Shown piece after piece: positions 34,601-42,774 of a stretch of DNA of 64,000 bases. The position numbers were made by a program, and so were the translations under genes. This DNA comes from JAGXFP01 sp039714535. Its GTDB lineage: Bacteria; Desulfobacterota; Desulfobulbia; Desulfobulbales; JAGXFP01. The first letter of the stretch is position 1. The number at the start of each line of letters is the position of its first letter. The notes under the pieces were generated by a model, which did not search any database, was not told the origin of the DNA, and saw nothing but the letters and a program-made list of their open reading frames with translations. The stretch covers positions 37,255 through 101,254 of the forward strand of contig JBDLJC010000005.1 of the NCBI GenBank assembly GCA_039714535.1. The letters run 5' to 3'.

Positions 34601-35193
34601 AACCCCTTGTTGACCGTGGTCTGAATGGGGATGCCATTTTCCTGCAGTTCCAGGTAGAGCCGGTCGCCGAAGATGTCGCGCAGTTTCAGGGCCTCGGCGG
34701 TAGCTTTTTTCTGGTCACCGTTTTTCAGGCAGCGGGCCACTGCGCCTCCCAGGCAGGCGGTTAAGGCGATCAGGCCCTCATTATATTTTTCAATAACCTC
34801 CATATCAAGGCGCGGTTTATAGTAAAAGCCTTCAAGTTGCGCGATGGAGGCGAGGTGCATCAGATTCAGGTAACCTTTCTTGTCCATGGCCAGGAGGACC
34901 AAGTGGTGCAAGACCTTCGATTGGGCATTCTTAGTGTGCCTGCTGCCCGGGGTAACGTAGAACTCACAGCCGAGGATGGGTTTCAGCCCGGCTTTTTTGG
35001 CTTGGTTATAAAAATCCAGGGCTCCGTACATGGCGCCATGGTCGGTAATGGAGACCGTGTCCATGCCGAATTCTTTGGCTTTATCCATCAGATCATTGGG
35101 GCGGATGGCGCCGTCCAGCAAGCTGTAATTGGTGTGGACGTGGAGATGGACAAAATCAGCGGTTGGTATCTCGGGGCTCTGGCTGTCGCTCAT
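31648..35193 (-). CDS. dnaE: DNA polymerase III subunit alpha
   Basis: Replicative polymerase, 1181 residues, normal for DnaE. N-terminal PHP domain (FVHLHVHTNYSLLDGAI), then the palm with catalytic acidic residues in PDFDVDFCQERR, the finger region (RYKSMP..), QIITYGSMKARGVIRDV, helix-hairpin-helix (GAFDSLGAKRSQL), and the C-terminal OB-fold nucleic-acid-binding domain (VGGLLKTRKNIISKKGDRMAFLTLEDISG). Start ATG at 35193; a palindromic repeat lies 59 bases upstream of it. Intact throughout by eye. Confidence 0.97.
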   Translation of the reverse strand: MSDSQSPEIPTADFVHLHVHTNYSLLDGAIRPNDLMDKAKEFGMDTVSITDHGAMYGALDFYNQAKKAGLKPILGCEFYVTPGSRHTKNAQSKVLHHLVLLAMDKKGYLNLMHLASIAQLEGFYYKPRLDMEVIEKYNEGLIALTACLGGAVARCLKNGDQKKATAEALKLRDIFGDRLYLELQENGIPIQTTVNKGLVEIAKDTGIPLVATNDCHYLTRDQSHAHEVLLCVQTGRTIDDPNRFHFDSDQLYFKSPQEMKESFAWCPEAIANTVKVAARCDLELEFGEHHFPLFPVPEGESLDSLFEKAARDGLEKRLEIIRLRDDFSPEQEKLYQDRLNMEIDVIKSMGFPGYFLVVADFISWAKENRIPVGPGRGSGAGSLVAYSMLITDLDPLPYGLIFERFLNIERKSMPDFDVDFCQERRGEVIEYVQEKYGGADHVAQIITYGSMKARGVIRDVGRALAIPYGEVDKIAKLIPDELKITIKKALEQEPRLKELIRQDREIAKLIEISMVLEGMPRHTSTHAAGVVISPGPMYEYLPMARGSKDEILTQYDMTHTEQTGLIKFDFLGLKTLTVIERAVVLIEDAIDRRLDISNIPLDDAKTYNLLCRGDALGVFQLESSGMRKLLTDMCPEVFSDLIALVALYRPGPLESGMVSDFVETKHGRMVAKYPLPQLEPILKETYGVIVYQEQVMKIANVLAKYSLGDADMLRRAMGKKKPEVMAAEKEKFMTGCAGNNVPADKAEYIFDLMAKFAGYGFNKSHSAAYALIAYQTAYLKAHYPSQFMAALLSCDMNNTDKVVLYINECQEHDIEVLPPDINESNSDFAVIDERIRFGLAAVKNVGGSALDSVIEERQHGGPYKSLADFCNRIDSRRVNRRVIESLIKAGAFDSLGAKRSQLFAILDTAMEQAQAAQRDKLSGQKSLFGVLPETEAAKSIEIKLPDMPEWSEKDKLAAEKETVGFYLTGHPLDSHRRELQMVTTSTLTGLGELHNQAVRVGGLLKTRKNIISKKGDRMAFLTLEDISGVAEIVVFPKVYQDCANLLDEDVPLIIQGKAEIDEQTNKVIADEIISLEEARQKYIDSARIILRSDQVSRRRIEDLKKMVLQNHGPCPIRLTLHYDNRGEVDIEIPKDSSIMPSTGFTTAVEEVLGYQAVTYATKAPELVQRKSKFWQKKGPKS

Positions 35194-35251
35194 AATTTCT
35201 CTGATAAGCTTAAATTGAGACTGTCCTGGGCAAACAGGGCGAGGACAGTTT

Positions 35252-35418
35252 GGCTGGCGTCGTAATAATCCCGATCTACTGCGTAGTAGCGCATTTTTTC
35301 TCGCTCGGCATACCGTGTGTATGGTCTCACTCGTAGGTAAGCGAACGGAGTGAGACTCCGAAAATACACCACTCCCCGGAGTTTGCGTTTACCTGGATAT
35401 CGAAATTATTACTTAGCC
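35252..35418. repeat. Palindromic mobile-type repeat, copy 2 (about 167 bp)
   Basis: Related to copy 1 at 13467-13594: the core CGATCTACTGCGTAGTAGCG to GGCATACCGTGTGTATGG is about 80 percent identical to CGATCTCCTGCGTCGTAGAG to GGCATACTAAAGTATGG in copy 1. Ends GGCT..TAATAAT..CGAT and ATCGAAATTATTACTTAGCC are inverted copies. It differs by an insertion around 35333-35360 containing AGCGAACGGAGTGAGAC. A short minus-strand ORF inside it is not thought to be a gene. Confidence 0.7.
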
Positions 35419-35624
35419 CTCCTGGTAATTGTTACGAGTTCATCAGTTTTAGGAGGATAAAGCTGAGTTAAGCCGCTTGTCGGCTTAAACGAAACTTATG
35501 CCCTTGTGGTATAAAATCTGATTACGGGAAGGTACTATAGCATTGGATGCGGGGATTGAACAGCTGGAAATTGGTAGTGTTGCAGTTTTTATTGGTGGCT
35601 GAAATAACTAATATAATCGGTTGG
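35419..35624. other. Intergenic region after the palindromic repeat
   Basis: Together with the repeat it makes a 431-base gap between dnaE and the sugar isomerase-like gene. No ORF with a ribosome site was seen. TGCCGACAAGCGG-like symmetry near 35470-35490 (GCCGCTTGTCGGC) is weak. Confidence 0.3.
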
Positions 35625-36455
35625 TTATGAGGGTGGCGGTTTGGGTAGTTCGTGGCCTGTCAGAGCCTGGAGGCTGTCCCATAAATCTTCTTGCTGGTGG
35701 GGTTCCAGGGTGATAATGGGCCTTTTTTTTTGCTGGCGCAGGTGGCTGAACAGACCGGAAAAATCAAACCCTCCGGCACCGATGGCCAGATGATCGTCAC
35801 CATCACCGGAATTATCGTGAAGATGCAGTTGGCTTAACCATGGCAAGAGAGGAGTCAGCCAATCCTGCCAGGTGTTTTTGGCGAAGGCCATGACATGGCC
35901 CACATCGAGACAGAAGCGGGCATAAGGTGAATCGAGGGTGGTGAGGATCTTGAGATGCTGGTCAGGTGTGGTTTCGTAGGTGTTTTCAAATGCCACCGGG
36001 ATCTGATGGGATTCGGCAATGGTCAGCAGTTTCTGCCAGGTTTCGATTGAGTTGGCCAGCCACTCTTCCTGTTTGAAAGTGTGCTTGTTATCTTCGTAGC
36101 CGAGGTGGCAGACGATAGAAACTGGTTCGAAAATGTCGATCAGGTCAAAGGCCTTGCCTAATTTGGTGCGAGTGGCGGCCAGAACAGCCGAATCAGTGGC
36201 ACCCGGGGCCAGATCGCAGAAGGGCGCGTGAATGGTGCAGGCGAGTCCCTCACTCTTAAAGGCTTGGGCGACCTGCTTGAAATCTTTGCTTGAATTTTCA
36301 TAGAGGCAGGAGCCCTCAAGGCCGATCTCTGGTTGAAGGTGATTGTCGATAAAGACCCCAAGCAGATCTTTTTGCAGACGCTCGAAAGGAGCATTTATGA
36401 AAAGGCGGGAAGTCAGTTGGGCAAATTGCTCTTTGTTCCCGGGAGTTTTAGTCAA
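35625..36455 (-). CDS. Sugar phosphate isomerase/epimerase (AP endonuclease 2-like TIM barrel)
   Basis: About 276 residues in a TIM-barrel family with metal-binding positions seen as TIHAPFCDLAPG, SIVCHLGY, VAFENTYETTPDQH (Glu), CLDVGHVMAF (Asp/His), LHLHDNSGDGDDHL, and a final PIITLEPHQ (Glu). The start is uncertain: TTG at 36455 has AGAGG nine bases upstream, and TTG at 36473 is also open. Either overlaps the Trm112-like gene immediately upstream or nearly abuts it. Substrate is not predictable. Confidence 0.78.
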   Translation of the reverse strand: MTKTPGNKEQFAQLTSRLFINAPFERLQKDLLGVFIDNHLQPEIGLEGSCLYENSSKDFKQVAQAFKSEGLACTIHAPFCDLAPGATDSAVLAATRTKLGKAFDLIDIFEPVSIVCHLGYEDNKHTFKQEEWLANSIETWQKLLTIAESHQIPVAFENTYETTPDQHLKILTTLDSPYARFCLDVGHVMAFAKNTWQDWLTPLLPWLSQLHLHDNSGDGDDHLAIGAGGFDFSGLFSHLRQQKKRPIITLEPHQQEDLWDSLQALTGHELPKPPPS

Positions 36456-36615
36456 GACTTTTAGCCTCTTCAATCAGCATGATCGGGATATTATCCCGGA
36501 TTTCATAAAGAAGGCGGCAGTTTTCGCAAATAAGACCATCTTTCTGTTCGTTAAATTTAACGGCCTGTTTGCATTTAGGGCAGGCCAGAATATCCAGTAG
36601 TTCTTTTTTTATCAT
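36448..36615 (-). CDS. Trm112-family small zinc-ribbon protein
   Basis: A 55-residue protein starting at ATG 36615: MIKKELLDILACPKCKQAVK, then LICENCRLLYEIRDNIPIML. The two CxxC pairs and the RD.IP.ML ending are the Trm112/YcaR family hallmark. In eukaryotes Trm112 activates methyltransferases; bacterial members are of unknown role and often lie near LPS genes such as kdsB and lpxK, as here (kdsB is 1.9 kb away on the other strand). Its end overlaps the start region of the isomerase-like gene, suggesting coupled translation. Confidence 0.85.
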   Translation of the reverse strand: MIKKELLDILACPKCKQAVKFNEQKDGLICENCRLLYEIRDNIPIMLIEEAKSLD

Positions 36616-37191
36616 TGGGTTTGCCTCATTGATTTTTAGCGTAGATGATTTGTGGAATAAGGTTGTCTCTGTATTTTGGCTTTTATTTGGCCCTCTAATG
36701 TGCGGGAAGGAAGGCTTGAGCTATGATGCAAGAGGGTTAGGTTCACGTTTATAATGCATTTCAAGTCTGCAAGGTCTTTCCATAAATCTGTCTGAACATA
36801 AAGCCCTTGGTTTGATATTGCAATATCCGCAGATTTAACACGCTAATTCAACAGGAGGGTTTTTAGCAAGAAAAGCTATGATGCAACCAATCGTAAACTT
36901 TGTAGCCGGATCCAGAGAAGCTGCAGTGGTGCCTTTAATCAAGCTGCTGGTATGGGCAATAAAATAATTTTTAGATTTTTATATTCTGTTAAGAGCAGTT
37001 GCACATAGTTGGACACAGAAAGCTTATATTCCAAGACTTTTCCTCATCACCATGTTATCAGAAAAGAAGTATTTCGAGCTAGGTATTGCGAGTGTAATGA
37101 TTCAAAAGAATGATGTGCTGTTTTTTGTTTATACTCCCTCGCAATTTCTTAATATAGAAACTGCGGTAAACAACAGGAAAAAGATTAAACA
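36616..37191. other. Intergenic region of 576 bases
   Basis: No gene of normal size is seen. Features noted: a perfect 14-bp palindrome GATATTGCAATATC at 36814-36827, and a 29-codon open frame from ATG 36881 (MMQPIVNFVAGSREAAVVP..) whose nearest AGGAGG is about 20 bases away, too far for normal initiation. This region should contain divergent promoters for trm112 and waaA. Confidence 0.35.
36814..36827. promoter_or_regulatory. Perfect 14-bp palindrome, possible operator
   Basis: GATATTGCAATATC reads the same on both strands and lies in the divergent gap between the Trm112-like gene and waaA. It could be a dimeric regulator site; no promoter elements around it are convincing. Confidence 0.3.
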
Positions 37192-38454
37192 GTGAAGTCG
37201 TTTCTTTTTCAATTTGTATTGTGGGTATACAGCTTTGCCTGGACTGCGCTAATTCCTTTCCTGTATTTTAATTCAAGGATGAAGGAAGGGTTTTCCCAAC
37301 GCCTGCTTAAAACCTTTCCACCCAGAACGGTTGATCTCTGGGTTCAGGCCGTATCGGTCGGCGAGGCTTTTCTGGCCCTTGAGATAGTAAAAAACCTCCC
37401 CGCACATCCCTCTCTTAAGGTTCTAATCACTTCCAATACAAAACAGGGGATGGAAATCCTTGCCAAGGAGTTAGACCAATCAATCCCCCATGAAGTTGAG
37501 GCAGCATATTTCCCCTTTGATAAACCTGCAATAATGCGGGAAGCCCTCCAAACCATAAAACCTCGACTGGTTGTCCTTCTGGAATCGGAACTCTGGCCCG
37601 GCCTGCTTTATGCCTGTAAAAAAGGCGGTGTTAGAACTCTGCTCTTGAATGGCAGAATGACGGAGAAAAGTTTGGCAAGTTATCTGTTTTGGCCCTCTTT
37701 TTGGAGGTATCTTGCTCCGGATAAAATTTTGGCTATGTCGGAAGATGATACCGGTCATTTTCGGGCTCTTTTTGGTCAGGAAAAAGTGGGCAGCATGCAG
37801 AACATTAAGTTTGACCGGGTTGCCACCGTATCTGTTGCAGAAAAGAACAAGCTCGGCAGGGCTTTGCCGGGCAATGTGCAATTTCTGGTGCTTGCATCTA
37901 TTCGACAATCAGAAGAAGAACAGGTCGCAAACCTTATTTTAGAGATGATTCAGTGTCAGCCTGATATCGTAGTCGGTCTTTTCCCTAGACATATGCATCG
38001 ACTGGCCAATTGGGAAAAGATTCTAGATCGGCTATCATTGCCTTGGCAGCTCCGGTCAGAAACAAGCAGTCCGGTTAAACAGGGAACAGTCCTTCTCTGG
38101 GATGTCTTTGGGGAGCTTGGCGCGGCCTACCATTATTCCCAAGCCGTTTATGTCGGTGGCAGTATGGTGGACTTGGGTGGCCAGAATTTTCTTGAACCGC
38201 TGACCTGTGGGTGTAAACCAGTAGTTGGCAAGCATTGGGATAATTTTTTCTGGGTTGGCCGGGAAATAATTACCTCTGGCTTGGTTGACGAGGTAAACAC
38301 CTGGCAGGAGTTGCGCGACTTACTTTTGAGAAACATGAAAACCCCGGTCCATAGGGAAAAACTGAAGGAACAGGCCCTCAAGTACGTTAGCAGGAGGCAA
38401 GGGGGAACCCGGCAGGCCTGTGAGAGTATTTTGGAGAGCTTGAAAAACGCTTAA
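37192..38454 (+). CDS. waaA: 3-deoxy-D-manno-octulosonic acid (Kdo) transferase
   Basis: Adds Kdo from CMP-Kdo to lipid A. 420 residues with an N-terminal hydrophobic segment and Glycos_transf_N pattern: LLKTFPPRTVDLWVQAVSVGEAFLALEIVKNL, LVVLLESELWPGLLYACKKGGVRTLLLNGRM, LAMSEDDTGHFRALFG, and the C-terminal YVGGSMVDLGGQNFLEPL. The start is GTG at 37192 after CAGGAAAAAG. The next gene kdsB begins 27 bases after its stop and provides the CMP-Kdo donor, so the two form a Kdo operon. Confidence 0.94.
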   Translation: MKSFLFQFVLWVYSFAWTALIPFLYFNSRMKEGFSQRLLKTFPPRTVDLWVQAVSVGEAFLALEIVKNLPAHPSLKVLITSNTKQGMEILAKELDQSIPHEVEAAYFPFDKPAIMREALQTIKPRLVVLLESELWPGLLYACKKGGVRTLLLNGRMTEKSLASYLFWPSFWRYLAPDKILAMSEDDTGHFRALFGQEKVGSMQNIKFDRVATVSVAEKNKLGRALPGNVQFLVLASIRQSEEEQVANLILEMIQCQPDIVVGLFPRHMHRLANWEKILDRLSLPWQLRSETSSPVKQGTVLLWDVFGELGAAYHYSQAVYVGGSMVDLGGQNFLEPLTCGCKPVVGKHWDNFFWVGREIITSGLVDEVNTWQELRDLLLRNMKTPVHREKLKEQALKYVSRRQGGTRQACESILESLKNA

Positions 38455-38480
38455 ATAAAGAGCTTTAGGAAGGAAAGGTA

Positions 38481-39224
38481 ATGGCGAAAGTTCCAAAATG
38501 TTACGGCATTATTCCCACAAGATACGCTTCTTCACGTTTTAAGGGCAAGCCTTTAGCTGATATCCTTGGTAAGCCGATGTTCTGGCATGTTTATACAAGG
38601 GCCTGTCAATGTCCGGAAATGGAGAAAGTTGTCCTGGCGACAGATGATGAGAGAATTTTCTCGGCAGCGAAGGAGCTTGGTGTTGAGGTGTTAATGACCG
38701 GTAGCCATCATGCTTGTGGCACGGACAGGGTTCTGGAGGCGGCAAGGATTTTGGACATTTCGGAGCAGGCTGTCGTTGTCAACATTCAGGGCGATGAACC
38801 GGCCTTGGACCCGGAAATGATTAGCGAACTAGTTTCTCCCTTTTCTTCACCGGCTGTGGAGGTTGCGACGCTGGCCCATGAGGTGACAAGAGAGGAAGCC
38901 GACAATCCGGATCTGGTTAAGGTTGTTGTCGCTGAAAACAATACGGCTTTGTACTTTTCCAGGTATCCGATTCCCTATCCCCGCAGTGAATCAGGATTGC
39001 CATGTTATGGTCAGATTGGTCTGTACGCCTTTCGAATGGCGACTTTGGAACGCTTTGTTTCCCTTGGCCAGAGTTCTTTAGAAAAAACAGAAAAGCTCGA
39101 ACAGCTTCGCCTGCTTGAGAACGGTGTTTCAATACATGTCGTTAAAACAAATTATCGAAGTCATGGGGTTGACCGCCCCTCTGACATCGAAGCGGTATGT
39201 AAGATGATTAGCTGTGAAGATTAA
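38481..39224 (+). CDS. kdsB: CMP-Kdo synthetase (3-deoxy-manno-octulosonate cytidylyltransferase)
   Basis: Makes CMP-Kdo from CTP and Kdo. 247 residues with YGIIPTRYASSRFKGKPLADILGKPMFWHVY, the metal/nucleotide motifs VVNIQGDEPALDPEMI and FSRYPIPYPR, and IGLYAFRMATLERFV. Strong AGGAAAGG ribosome site before ATG. Follows waaA with a short gap; waaC follows about 125 bases later. Confidence 0.96.
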   Translation: MAKVPKCYGIIPTRYASSRFKGKPLADILGKPMFWHVYTRACQCPEMEKVVLATDDERIFSAAKELGVEVLMTGSHHACGTDRVLEAARILDISEQAVVVNIQGDEPALDPEMISELVSPFSSPAVEVATLAHEVTREEADNPDLVKVVVAENNTALYFSRYPIPYPRSESGLPCYGQIGLYAFRMATLERFVSLGQSSLEKTEKLEQLRLLENGVSIHVVKTNYRSHGVDRPSDIEAVCKMISCED

Positions 39225-39350
39225 AATCGGCAAAGAATAGGGGCTGCAAGTAGTGTTCTCTTTTCTGCTGTCCCAATCCGGTGTGACGGTGGGGGCTGGG
39301 TTACTAAGCAAAGGCTGCTCAATTAAATTAATTTCTGCAAAATAACGTAA

Positions 39351-40406
39351 ATGAATATCCTAATAGTTAAAACTAGTGCTATCGGTGATGTTACCCATAC
39401 CTTGCCTGCCTTGAATGCACTACGCAAACATTATCCAGAAGCTCATATTACTTGGCTGGTAGAGGAAGCTGCTGCGGACATCATTAAGGGGCATCGGGCT
39501 CTGGACCGGGTCCTGATTTCCAGGCGTAAGTATTGGGTCAGGGAGATGCGGGGGGGGGGTGCCCGTTTTATCAAGGCTTGGCGGGAAGTATGGGCGTTTA
39601 TCCGTGCCCTGCGCGATACCCACTATGACCTGTTACTAGATTTTCAAGGACTTCTTAAAAGCGGGGTGCTGGTCTGGTTGGCCGATGCGGACCGTAAGAT
39701 CGGTTTTGGCCGTGGCATGGAACATGCCGAGTGCAGTTATATCTTTCTCAATGAGAGAATCCCGCCGGTGGATATGGATACCCATGCCTTGACCCGGGAA
39801 ATGGTCTTGCTGAAAGGGATTGGAATAGAAGCTGATGATATTGCCTTTGATCTACCGATTACCGATAGTGACCGGACTGAGATAGACTCGATTCTCGGTG
39901 GTAATGGTATCGATCGGCAGCAACCTCTTGTCGCCATTAACCCCCAGGCTACCTGGGCCACCAAACTCTGGTTTAATGAGAGATTCTCTGTGATAGCCGA
40001 TCGTCTGCTGGAACGTGGTTGTTCGGTTGTTTTCACTGGTAGCCAGGCGGATCGTGTTGAAATTGATAGGATCATTGCTGGCATGAACGGCAAGGCTGTC
40101 AATCTGGCCGGGAAAACATCCCTTCTGTCTCTGGCGGCTCTTTATCAAGGGGCCAAGGTTGTTTTGTCGACCGACACCGGCCCCATGCATATTGCTGCTG
40201 CGGTTGGCACGCCATTGGTGGCTATCTTCGGTCCCACCGCCCCATGGCGAACCGGGCCTTGGGGGGAAGATAATGCGGTCCTGCGGGTTGACATGGATTG
40301 TAGCCCCTGCCTGAAAAAAACCTGTACGAGAGACTCTGAATGTATGCGAAAAATTTCGGTGGAGATGGTGGAGTCGGCGGTCATAGCAGCTCTTAACCGT
40401 GGCTGA
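39351..40406 (+). CDS. waaC: Lipopolysaccharide heptosyltransferase I
   Basis: Family 9 glycosyltransferase that adds the first heptose to Kdo2-lipid A. 351 residues: MNILIVKTSAIGDVTHTLPALNAL at the start, DLLLDFQGLLKSG, VAINPQATWATKLW, VFTGSQADRVEID and KVVLSTDTGPMHIAAAVGTPLVAIFGPTAPWRTGPWG near the end. A Cys-rich tail (CSPCLKKTC..DSECM) is common in this group. It would use ADP-heptose made through the heptose kinase at 21 kb. Confidence 0.9.
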   Translation: MNILIVKTSAIGDVTHTLPALNALRKHYPEAHITWLVEEAAADIIKGHRALDRVLISRRKYWVREMRGGGARFIKAWREVWAFIRALRDTHYDLLLDFQGLLKSGVLVWLADADRKIGFGRGMEHAECSYIFLNERIPPVDMDTHALTREMVLLKGIGIEADDIAFDLPITDSDRTEIDSILGGNGIDRQQPLVAINPQATWATKLWFNERFSVIADRLLERGCSVVFTGSQADRVEIDRIIAGMNGKAVNLAGKTSLLSLAALYQGAKVVLSTDTGPMHIAAAVGTPLVAIFGPTAPWRTGPWGEDNAVLRVDMDCSPCLKKTCTRDSECMRKISVEMVESAVIAALNRG

Positions 40407-40447
40407 TATGGGGTTGATAAAATACCAACTTTTGCCTGATAGAAAAC

Positions 40448-41629
40448 TTACCGGTTTTTGATCACTTGGGCAAAGGCCTCAAGGGTTATATCGGTAGTAT
40501 GTTTCCATCCCAGAGTTTTCCCCAGTTCCCGGCCTTTCTTAGCGTATTCTCTTCTGGCATCCTGGTTGAGGAGTTCTTCTATGGCCCGGGCAATTTCTTC
40601 GCTGTCTCGGGGGTTCTGAATGACGATGGCCTCGTTGTTTTGGACATGCTCGGCTGTGCCGCAATAACTGCTAGCACTCATGATAGTTGGGGTGCCGCAG
40701 GTCATGGCCTCAAGAGGAGCAATGGGGCAGGGGTCGGAGAGAGTCGGCAGGGCGAAGGCATCGGCCATTATATACAGAGGGTAAATGTCAGCTATTTTGC
40801 CAAGGAATGATACCTGTCCGGCTATGCCCAACTGTTCGGCTTTATCTTGATAGGCCCTGATCTCTTTGCCTCCGGCGATAAGGAGTTTGATCTTTTTATC
40901 CTTGATCATACTAAGAGCCTGCAGGAGGAAGTCGAGGCCCTTTCGTTTAAATTCGGTGCCGACAAAGAGCAGGGCAAAGTCGTCTTGCTTTAAGCCGAAC
41001 TGCTGTCTTGTGCTCTCCCTGTCTGTTTTCTTCAGGGCCTGGTCAATCTCGTCCAGGTCCACGCCAGGATAAGCAACTTTTATGTATTCAGGTGGGAGAA
41101 GGGGGTAGTTGTCAAGCACATCGTCTCCGACCATTCGGGAATCAGCGATCAACAGGCGGCCAGGTTTTGCCTCGTATTGGGTTTTTTCCAGCCAGAGATA
41201 GGCGAGGCCACGGGGGCTGGTAAGTTCTCTGAGCCAGAGCATAATCTTGCGAAGTCCCTGACTTTTGGTCAAAAAACCGCGATAGCAGGGGCAATGGATC
41301 GAGAGGACGTCGAATCGCTGGACCCTTTCATGGCTGTAAATTATATCGAAGGAGTCATCCACTCTCCTTTTGCAGAACCACGAAAAGATTAGCAGGTTCA
41401 CAAAGGAGGGCTTGGGGAGAGGGCGGGGTATTCTGTGGACGGTCATGTCTGTGGTCAGCTTCTCGTCCCAGGTCTGACAGAAAATGTGGACTTCGTGATC
41501 GGCTGTTAGTCGCTTGCTGATATGGAAGGCGTATCGTTCGGCGCCGCCGGTGGTGACAAAGTTTCTGACCAAGACGGCGATTTTTAGTTTCTTAGTGAGA
41601 TTGGGGCTGTTATTCTCTGATATTGGCAT
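40448..41629 (-). CDS. Glycosyltransferase family 4 (WaaG-like)
   Basis: 393 residues, GT-B fold. N-terminal IAVLVRNFVTTGGAERYAFHISKRL, middle IVYPG-like loop (KVAYPGVDLDEID), and the C-terminal nucleotide-sugar site with FVGTEFKRKGLDFLLQAL, LGKIADIYPLYIMADAFALPTLSDPCPIAPLEAMTCGTP. The family includes WaaG and RfaK-type core glycosyltransferases; the exact sugar is unknown. It is on the opposite strand to the LPS genes around it, so it has its own promoter in the 41630-41829 gap. Confidence 0.82.
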   Translation of the reverse strand: MPISENNSPNLTKKLKIAVLVRNFVTTGGAERYAFHISKRLTADHEVHIFCQTWDEKLTTDMTVHRIPRPLPKPSFVNLLIFSWFCKRRVDDSFDIIYSHERVQRFDVLSIHCPCYRGFLTKSQGLRKIMLWLRELTSPRGLAYLWLEKTQYEAKPGRLLIADSRMVGDDVLDNYPLLPPEYIKVAYPGVDLDEIDQALKKTDRESTRQQFGLKQDDFALLFVGTEFKRKGLDFLLQALSMIKDKKIKLLIAGGKEIRAYQDKAEQLGIAGQVSFLGKIADIYPLYIMADAFALPTLSDPCPIAPLEAMTCGTPTIMSASSYCGTAEHVQNNEAIVIQNPRDSEEIARAIEELLNQDARREYAKKGRELGKTLGWKHTTDITLEAFAQVIKNR

Positions 41630-41829
41630 ATAGACTTTTATCTAATGGTGTTTTAAGGATCGTGTTGCAGCGGCAGGAATGGCTTGGCAGCTGTGCTGGC
41701 CTAGTGTCAAAAAATCAGCAAAAGATCTCAAATTAGTTTAGATATAACTATCTTAAGCATTGCTGTTTGTCAACGCTACTACAGGCATGTTTGGCAAATT
41801 CTAAAAATAGATTGCCTAAAAAGGTCTCA

Positions 41830-42774
41830 ATGAAAACTCTGGTGTTGGGTGGTACCGGATTTATCGGTTCATATGTGGTTGATCGATTACTTGCCGGGGG
41901 GCATAAGGTTCGGGTTTTTTCTCGTAGCCAGGAGCGATTTCGATCGCCATTGTCTGAGGTAGATTACCGGCTGGCGGATTTTAATGATATTCCCGCCCTG
42001 GTCGAGGCCTTGAGCGGGATTGATGTAGTTTATCATCTGATCAGCACGACAACACCCGGTACTTCGAATCAAGACCCGATTTTCGATATTCAGTCCAACC
42101 TTGCCGCTAGTGTCAGACTAATGCAACTGATTCGGGATAGTGGGGTGCGGAGATTGGTCTATCTTTCCTCTGGCGGCACTGTTTACGGGATACCGGAGAT
42201 TTTACCGATCCCTGAAGAGCATCCGCTCCGGCCTATATGTTCCTATGGGATCGTCAAGGTGGCGGTAGAAAATTACCTGCATATGTTTCAGAAATTGCAT
42301 GGCCTTGACTATGTGGTTATTCGGGCTTCCAATCCTTATGGTGAGAGGCAGGGGCATTACGGAGTTCAGGGTGTTATTGGTACATTTCTCAATAAAATTC
42401 TGCAGGGCGAAGAACTGGAAATCTGGGGTGATGGTGGTCTGGTTCGGGATTTTGTTTACGTCAAAGACCTGGCTGACTTGTGTGTTGTCGCTGGAGAGAG
42501 TGATAAGAGCGGGGTTTATAACGGTGGCAGTGGTAAGGGGCACTCTATAGAAGAAGTGCGAGGTTGCGTGGAACAGGCTGTTGGCAGAAAAGTATCTGTG
42601 AAGCGCAGGGCAAGTCGGGATTTCGACGTACCAAGAGTTGTTCTCGATATAAGCAAGGCCAGCCGTGATTTTAATTGGCATCCGGAAATGGATCTGGCTA
42701 CCGGGATCAAAATTACCTGGGATGATATTGCGAAGTCCGCAGGGCGTTCTGCTGACATGGGCGGCGAGATATGA
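41830..42774 (+). CDS. NAD-dependent sugar epimerase/dehydratase
   Basis: 314 residues of the short-chain extended dehydrogenase family. GGTGFIGSYVVDRLLAGG nucleotide-binding loop, YLSSGGTVYG, and the catalytic YGIVKVAVE (Tyr-x3-Lys), then RASNPYGERQG and NGGSGKGHSI. ATG at 41830 is chosen because AAAAAGG lies seven bases upstream; the frame is open from 41767. The product probably converts a UDP- or ADP-sugar for LPS core or O-antigen. Its stop overlaps the next glycosyltransferase by four bases. Confidence 0.85.
   Translation: MKTLVLGGTGFIGSYVVDRLLAGGHKVRVFSRSQERFRSPLSEVDYRLADFNDIPALVEALSGIDVVYHLISTTTPGTSNQDPIFDIQSNLAASVRLMQLIRDSGVRRLVYLSSGGTVYGIPEILPIPEEHPLRPICSYGIVKVAVENYLHMFQKLHGLDYVVIRASNPYGERQGHYGVQGVIGTFLNKILQGEELEIWGDGGLVRDFVYVKDLADLCVVAGESDKSGVYNGGSGKGHSIEEVRGCVEQAVGRKVSVKRRASRDFDVPRVVLDISKASRDFNWHPEMDLATGIKITWDDIAKSAGRSADMGGEI

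Noticed and set aside
35190..35372. Short minus-strand ORF (60 residues) over the dnaE leader
   Set aside because: It lies mostly inside the palindromic repeat and has Arg/Tyr-rich unstructured composition and no ribosome site.
36881..36970. 29-codon ORF in the trm112-waaA gap
   Set aside because: The nearest AGGAGG is too far from the ATG and there is no recognised family or signal.
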